Positions 28,988-33,063 of a DNA stretch of 33,063 nucleotides are shown here, one piece after another. Under the pieces are notes generated by a model. That model saw only the letters and a program-made list of their open reading frames with translations. It was not told where the DNA came from and did no database searches. The DNA is from Candidatus Gastranaerophilales bacterium. Lineage in GTDB: Bacteria; Cyanobacteriota; Vampirovibrionia; Gastranaerophilales; Gastranaerophilaceae. A program made the translations under genes and the position numbers. The stretch lies in assembly GCA_944325835.1 (NCBI GenBank), contig CALVBO010000015.1, forward strand, positions 1-33,063, written 5' to 3'. Position 1 is the stretch's first letter; every line of letters starts with the position of its first letter.

Positions 28988-30871
28988 TTACGCTACAAGC
29001 TGGCGGACATAGGCAGCGCTGTAACCCATTTTCGGCATTATGTCAGCAACAATCTTTTTAGCACTGTCAGAAATATAAACTTCTTTGCGAACTTTAGATT
29101 CTGGCACTTCTGCTTGTCCTTGTGAACCCTGAACCATTGCAACTATAGAACCTGCTAGCTGCATTGCCTGACCGACATTTGCAAGACCTTCTTTTGAGAA
29201 TATCTTACGTAAAGTAGATTTTGCTCTTGATTCCGTTCTTGCTCTAACCTCAGCGGCATCTTTCTTTGCAGTTTTCACATCCGCAACGTCATCTGTTTCA
29301 ACATCTTTCCCTTTAGCACCTTCAGTGCCTTTCGCTTCAGGGGTTTCTTCGGTACCTTCCACGCCTTCGGTACCTTTTGCACCATCGGCACCTTCGGTAC
29401 CTTCAACTCCTGCGGTATCACCCGTTTCGGCAGCAGGGTCTGTTCCCTCTGCCGGCGCAGTATCATCAGGAGCCTGTGTAGAATCCGTAGCTTCGGTACC
29501 TTCTTTACCTTCAACCTTGCCTGCATCATCCGCATCTTTTGCGCCCTGTGTTTCTTCCAGTTCATCGGCCTTATCTGCCGCTGCTGTTCCTTTTGTATTA
29601 GCGGCATCAGCTTGTTCTCTAATTGATTTCAACTCGTTATCCAAATTCTTCCATTGGGAAGTCATTTGTTTAGTAGATTGAACGGCTGACATACCGGATT
29701 GAACTGCACTTGCTGCAGACATAAAGGCAGCCTGAACCATACCGGCAGACGCATAAGCTACCGTTTGTGTGAGTTTTGCAGCAGTTTTACCCCATTGACC
29801 CACAGTCTTACCCGTTGTACCAATAGGTTCCATAACCGCACCGGCTGCCGCCAGTGCAGCACCCACAAACGGGATACCCGCACACGCTTTAAAGACACGG
29901 CCTAAATTTTCAATAATAGAACCGGTTGTCTCAACGATTGTTGAAATTTCTTCAATATCCTGTGCAACTTCAAGTGTTTTTTCAAGTTTTGTTTGATTTT
30001 TGTCTAAATCTTTCTGGTTAGCCTTGTTGGTTTTAACATAAGCCTTAGCGGTTCTGTTCATCTCATTGACCAACGCTTTGGAAGAGCGGCCTATAACGTT
30101 AATCTTTGATTGTCCGATTGTAATTGTAGAGCTTTTTTCACGGATTGCATTTCTTAATGTAGCTATTTTTTCAAAATTGCCGGAACCTGATGCTATTTCA
30201 GCTTCCAATTCCGCAGAATATTCATCAATGGATTTATTGGCAGCATCCATTTCCATCATAACCGCACGGCGTTCTTCCTCTAATTTCTTAAATTCTGCCT
30301 GTTGTTTAGCATCTTTTTCCTTAAATTTATCATCATTTTTCTTGATTGATTTTTGTAATTTTACACTTTTTTTACTGATAGAAGAAGCCTCATCTTCGCG
30401 GCTTTCAACATCATTAATGCCGCCTTTCAAATCAGAAGTTTGAGTATCTAATTCTTCAGCAGCGGCACGGCCTTTGGTAGCGTCACGGCCAATGCCTAAA
30501 TCGTCAGTTTCGGCAGCATCATTTCCGCCGATCATACTTGTATCAAGACCGGAAGTAAGTGTATTAATTCCGCCGGAAGTACCGCCTGTAGAAGAAGTAC
30601 CGTTAGTTCCGCCGGAAACAAAATTCATCTGACCGTTAAAAATACTATTACCGCCGCGTTGACCGGTGGTTGTTGCACGGCGTGAATTTCTGAGCGATAA
30701 AATTGACGGCTGATTATTTGTTGAGAAAATATTCGGGTCATTAAAAACGGAACCGTCTTTAGTCATATCGACAGGAGTACGCGCAGTCGTAGTCTTTTGA
30801 CTTACGCCTTTCTTCGGACGTATATAATTCGCGCCGTTCGCCGAATTAATATCCACGCTGAACATACTCAT
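28988..30871 (-). CDS. Large hypothetical coiled-coil protein with EGT/EGA low-complexity tract
   Basis: The function is not recognised. At 627 residues it is built of distinct zones. The N-terminus is Gly/Ser/Thr-rich and probably disordered (about 1-125). Long helices with coiled-coil character cover about 150-320 (KFKEKDAKQQAEFKKLEEERRAV). A small-residue hydrophobic stretch lies near 330-400 (ACAGIPFVGAALAAAGAVMEPIG). An acidic low-complexity tract of EGTE/EGAD/AKG triplets spans about 450-527, and the C-terminal domain ends GYSAAYVRQLVA. No signal peptide is seen. I start at 30871, with GGAGAG about 8 bases upstream; the 30925 reading has no support. The alternation of coiled coils with a hydrophobic core loosely recalls secreted translocator proteins, but nothing nearby supports that. 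Confidence 0.72.
   Translation of the reverse strand: MSMFSVDINSANGANYIRPKKGVSQKTTTARTPVDMTKDGSVFNDPNIFSTNNQPSILSLRNSRRATTTGQRGGNSIFNGQMNFVSGGTNGTSSTGGTSGGINTLTSGLDTSMIGGNDAAETDDLGIGRDATKGRAAAEELDTQTSDLKGGINDVESREDEASSISKKSVKLQKSIKKNDDKFKEKDAKQQAEFKKLEEERRAVMMEMDAANKSIDEYSAELEAEIASGSGNFEKIATLRNAIREKSSTITIGQSKINVIGRSSKALVNEMNRTAKAYVKTNKANQKDLDKNQTKLEKTLEVAQDIEEISTIVETTGSIIENLGRVFKACAGIPFVGAALAAAGAVMEPIGTTGKTVGQWGKTAAKLTQTVAYASAGMVQAAFMSAASAVQSGMSAVQSTKQMTSQWKNLDNELKSIREQADAANTKGTAAADKADELEETQGAKDADDAGKVEGKEGTEATDSTQAPDDTAPAEGTDPAAETGDTAGVEGTEGADGAKGTEGVEGTEETPEAKGTEGAKGKDVETDDVADVKTAKKDAAEVRARTESRAKSTLRKIFSKEGLANVGQAMQLAGSIVAMVQGSQGQAEVPESKVRKEVYISDSAKKIVADIMPKMGYSAAYVRQLVA
29290..29520. repeat. 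Low-complexity coding tract (EGT/EGA/AKG triplets)
   Basis: On the plus strand this appears as repeated TTCGGTACCTTC-like and GCACCTTC units. It encodes the acidic Gly-Thr-Glu-rich stretch of the large coiled-coil protein. The near-direct repeats are prone to length change by slippage. Confidence 0.7.
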
Positions 30872-30917
30872 GATATAAGCTCTCCGTTTTTTGCTCTCTA
30901 AATATATAAAGAGTTTT

Positions 30918-30933
30918 GAAATCAACGGATTTC
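30918..30933. terminator. Small hairpin between anmK and the coiled-coil protein gene
   Basis: GAAATC-AACG-GATTTC is a 6-bp stem with a tetraloop. On the plus strand a GTTTTT run follows a few bases later. On the minus strand, the direction of both flanking genes, the T-run is weak, so its role after anmK is uncertain. Confidence 0.35.
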
Positions 30934-30965
30934 AGCGTTTTTAATATTCGTTACAAATGTTAATA

Positions 30966-32090
30966 TTAACTTATCTTGCCAAGGACAACCCTTCTTTTTG
31001 CCCCGGTACAGCTTGGAAGATTAGAAGGGATTCCGTAATATTTACAGTACCCCAGAAGCGCAAATGCCATTACTTCCTTAAAATTATTGGAAATTTTGTA
31101 ATCCTCGTGGGTTTTAAGCACAATTTTTTCGGGTAAATATTTTCTTATCAAGCGCATTAATTCAGGGTTATAAGCCCCGCCGCCGCCAATAATGACTTCA
31201 TCAACAGATATGGCCGGAAAAATAAATCTTTCATACGCATCTACAATCGTTCTTGCTGTAAGCGCCGTAACTGTTGCGATAACGTCTTTTTTATCTGCAG
31301 GCGCAAAACGCAGGGCATTTTCAATATAAAAATTTGAAAAATATTCACGACCCGTTGTCTTTGGCGGCTCCTTGAAATAATATTCATCCTGCAATAATAA
31401 ATTAAGCCACCCGTCGTCAATTATTCCTTCGTGCGCAACTTTCCCGTCCTCATCATAAGGTTTATTAAAAAACTTATTCATGCAGTAATCAATCATTATA
31501 TTCCCGAGTCCCGTATCAAACCCGAAAGTGTCACGCTCGCGGGTAACCACAGTAACATTTGAAATTCCGCCGATATTCTGCACTAAAACATTTTTGCGCA
31601 AAGGTTTAAACCATTTTTCATCCGCAAAACACACCAGCGGTGCCCCCTCACCGCCCGCTGCAATGTCTGCCTCTCTGAAATTTGAAACTACCATACATCC
31701 CGTTTTTTCAGAGATAACAGAACTTTCACCGATTTGCAGCGTACTTTTTAAGGATACACCATCCAACTTCTCCTCCCGCGGACTGTGAAATACAGTCTGA
31801 CCATGACTTGCTATCAAGTCAGGTTTCCCGTGCTCTGATATCAATATATTGCAAGCATTTGCAAAACATTCCCCAATCGCAAAGTTCATCTGGCACACGT
31901 CCTTGATTGAACTTTCTCCCCTAAACATCTGAAAAATCTTTTCTCTAATATGCACCGGATACTTATAATTTATTCCTGCAACCAACTCGCAGCTTAAATC
32001 AGGATGAACCAGACATAAACCCGCATCAATACTATCGCAGGAAGTTCCCGACATTAAACCTATAATCTTTTTTGTTTCCAGTTCGCACAT
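30966..32090 (-). CDS. anmK: Anhydro-N-acetylmuramic acid kinase
   Basis: It phosphorylates and hydrolyses 1,6-anhydro-MurNAc to MurNAc-6-phosphate during peptidoglycan recycling. Lytic transglycosylases such as the one encoded at the left end release that substrate. The N-terminal ATP motif is GLMSGTSCDSIDAGL (11-25); the usual MSGTSxDGID reads DSID here. DLIASHGQTVFHSP, VLVQNIGGISNVTV and DTGLGNIMIDYC follow, with EVIIGGGGAYNPELM near the C-terminus, as in the ASKHA-fold AnmK family. The 374 residues match. The SD is weak and distant. No murQ or nagZ gene is nearby. Confidence 0.95.
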   Translation of the reverse strand: MCELETKKIIGLMSGTSCDSIDAGLCLVHPDLSCELVAGINYKYPVHIREKIFQMFRGESSIKDVCQMNFAIGECFANACNILISEHGKPDLIASHGQTVFHSPREEKLDGVSLKSTLQIGESSVISEKTGCMVVSNFREADIAAGGEGAPLVCFADEKWFKPLRKNVLVQNIGGISNVTVVTRERDTFGFDTGLGNIMIDYCMNKFFNKPYDEDGKVAHEGIIDDGWLNLLLQDEYYFKEPPKTTGREYFSNFYIENALRFAPADKKDVIATVTALTARTIVDAYERFIFPAISVDEVIIGGGGAYNPELMRLIRKYLPEKIVLKTHEDYKISNNFKEVMAFALLGYCKYYGIPSNLPSCTGAKRRVVLGKIS

Positions 32091-32478
32091 AAACTTTTAT
32101 TAAATCCTGATATCCGGCATCCAAGCCGAAGAAAAATCCCTAATCAATCTTTTTTCACCTAAATTACATTTTTTCTTTCTCAACTTCCGTGTCCAAGCCA
32201 CTCCCAAGTTTTATGTTAAGCCATCACCTCTATCTCTTTAATACTTTATCCTGTTCACAGTTTTAAATCTAAATCTTAGTAACGGTTTTATCAAGTAACA
32301 AAACCGCCAAAATTTGTTACAATTGCCCATGCCCTTTGAAACAAGTGACTAAAAAAAATATTTACAATTTTAATGAAGGAAATTTAATGAAATAACGTAA
32401 CATTTAAGACTTTTCATGATTGACAAAGGAATGTATTCTGTGAAATCGGCAATAAAAAAGGAGCATGGGTTTCTTACA
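32091..32478. other. Non-coding stretch upstream of anmK
   Basis: I see no credible gene. It holds a palindrome, CGGTTTT (32283-32289) with AAAACCG (32300-32306), a small CGGC/GCCG hairpin near 32115, and very short frames such as ATG-AAA-TAA (32387-32395). A 22-codon frame at 32431 (MYSVKSAIKK...) has an SD-like AAAGGA touching its ATG and was not accepted. Confidence 0.4.
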
Positions 32479-32507
32479 TTGACAAACACAGAAGTATAGT
32501 TTAAAAT
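32479..32507 (+). promoter_or_regulatory. Strong sigma-70-like promoter before a broken gene
   Basis: Consensus TTGACA (32479-32484), a 17-base spacer and TAAAAT (32502-32507) make one of the best promoter matches in the window. Confidence 0.7.
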
Positions 32508-32543
32508 ATAAATATATCAATAAAAAAAGAAAGGATAGAACTC

Positions 32544-32590
32544 ATGAAAAAATTAGAAGCTGAAAAATGCTTGTAGTATTGGCATTCTGA
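32544..32590 (+). pseudogene. Start of a broken gene, probably with a signal peptide
   Basis: A good promoter and SD (GAAAGGAT) lead to ATG, then MKKLEAEKCL and a stop at 32576. In the +1 frame the same region reads KMLVVLAF before a stop, which resembles a Lys-rich start and hydrophobic core of a signal peptide. A one-base change would join them. Just after it, a run of 12 G and repeat sequence replace any coding continuation. It is either a real remnant cut by repeat insertion or an assembly/sequencing error. Confidence 0.45.
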
Positions 32591-32593
32591 CCA

Positions 32594-32605
32594 GGGGGGG
32601 GGGGG
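32594..32605. repeat. Homopolymer of 12 G
   Basis: Twelve consecutive G occur in an otherwise AT-rich region, at the junction between the broken ORF and the repeat mosaic. It could be a slippage-prone tract or a sequencing artefact. Confidence 0.8.
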
Positions 32606-32659
32606 CAAGATGAGCCGGTTCTACAAACAGAATCCGTGCTCACGGACAACGTAAAATTT

Positions 32660-32824
32660 AACTGTCATGCTGAACTTGATTCAGCATCTGGCCAGCGTTG
32701 CGTACTACCGGTGTCGTTGAACAGATCCCGAAACAGTCTTGCTCGACTCGCGAAAAACGGCACCGCGAAAAGCGTGGTTTTCGCTTTGTGCCTCCGCTCG
32801 CTCGCGCAATTCGGAATGACAGTT
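32660..32824. repeat. Repeat bounded by the inverted ends AACTGTCAT / ATGACAGTT
   Basis: A unit of about 165 bases has 9-base perfect terminal inverted repeats. It starts CTGTCATGCTGAACTTG and ends CGCAATTCGGAATGACAG. Sequences of this style are common non-coding dispersed repeats in many bacterial genomes. No ORF lies inside. Confidence 0.65.
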
Positions 32825-32834
32825 AAGAGAATAC

Positions 32835-32929
32835 CGTCATTGCGAGCGGTCGCAGACCGCGTGGCAATCCCGTTGGGTAGGAGTCATTGTTTGACTGGAT
32901 CGCCACGGGCTTCCGCCCTCGCGATGACA
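32835..32929. repeat. Second repeat unit (CGTCATTGCGAG ... CTCGCGATGACA)
   Basis: This unit of about 95 bases has imperfect terminal inverted repeats and the internal motif CCGCGTGGCAATCCC. It resembles the widespread intergenic TCATTGCGAG repeats. It abuts the previous unit with 10 bases between. Confidence 0.65.
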
Positions 32930-33063
32930 CCGACTGAGTCGGTTCTATGTTTGGTCAACAGGCTGTCGGTCAAGAAATGTGCCTTCACCATGGCCGCCCG
33001 GCTGAGCCGCTCGACTGAGTCGAGAGCCATAAAGGGTTTACGGGCTCACGGACGACGAATAGC
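32930..33063. repeat. Right-edge mosaic of TGA-triloop hairpins
   Basis: Three small hairpins share a TGA loop: CGAC-TGA-GTCG (32931-32941), CGGC-TGA-GCCG (32999-33009) and CTCGAC-TGA-GTCGAG (33010-33024). The motif GCTCACGGACGAC near 33045 resembles GCTCACGGACAAC near 32639 and, more loosely, the CTCGGACA end of the 5'-UTR repeats. No gene is present. Confidence 0.5.

Noticed and set aside
29325-29681. 118-codon plus-strand ORF rich in Ser, Pro and Val
   Set aside because: It is the antisense shadow of the low-complexity EGT/EGA tract of the minus-strand protein and has no SD.
32431-32499. 22-codon ORF with KKEHGFLTLTNTEV, reminiscent of a prepilin cleavage motif
   Set aside because: The motif is imperfect, no hydrophobic pilin helix follows, the SD touches the ATG, and it overlaps a strong promoter.
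1-33063. The window as a complete circular replicon
   Set aside because: The two edges share only a 14-base inverted motif, not a direct terminal overlap, and no replication gene is present.

Overview
The window looks like one stretch of an AT-rich, Gram-negative-type bacterial chromosome, probably from the non-photosynthetic cyanobacterial relatives of animal guts (Melainabacteria/Vampirovibrionia, order Gastranaerophilales). This placement is an inference. It rests on the mix of a Kdo transferase, an anhydromuramic acid kinase and a SpoIID-family protein, and on several lineage-type hypothetical proteins, such as one beginning MGLSASQARLL. I see no tRNA, rRNA, CRISPR array, intact transposase or prophage.

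Layout. 1-1.6 kb: a lytic transglycosylase-domain protein. 1.6-5.4 kb: glgC (minus), then hom and thrC (plus), each followed by a hairpin. 5.4-7.5 kb: a structured leader and a 604-residue lineage-type protein. 7.5-15.0 kb, mostly minus: a double-domain M16 peptidase, a tail-anchored DUF4145-like protein, plsY, waaA, a BioD-like protein with a degenerate P-loop, and a Xer-type recombinase. A compact intergenic sRNA-like unit lies at about 11.3 kb. 15.2-20.0 kb: an EF-hand-like protein (plus), then prfB with its programmed frameshift, a membrane zincin, a sugar-type ABC ATPase and a histidine-kinase-like protein without its phosphoacceptor (all minus). 20.2-23.3 kb: a small hypothetical protein, aroQ-deoB, a 58-residue ferredoxin, and a divergent xre/HAD-phosphatase pair. 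23.4-28.6 kb: a minus-strand operon cysS-spoIID-murJ-tsaC whose neighbours overlap by 14-16 bases. 28.7-28.9 kb: a tiny hydrophobic peptide gene with type I toxin features. 29.0-32.1 kb: a large coiled-coil, low-complexity protein and anmK. 32.1-33.1 kb: no intact gene, a broken ORF, a run of 12 G and a mosaic of repeats.

How the genes fit together. Most genes are housekeeping: threonine and shikimate biosynthesis, envelope assembly and recycling (waaA, plsY, murJ, spoIID, anmK, the transglycosylase), and translation (prfB, cysS, tsaC). The unusual material is regulatory. A dispersed hairpin-bearing repeat (four copies) abuts or lies close to the start of four minus-strand genes and seems to supply a Shine-Dalgarno sequence to three of them. 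Two metallopeptidase genes share a roughly 40-base upstream motif. There is a CCUCCC-loop sRNA candidate, a candidate type I toxin with possible antisense RNA, and several structured leaders. All functional statements come from reading motifs; no database search was possible.
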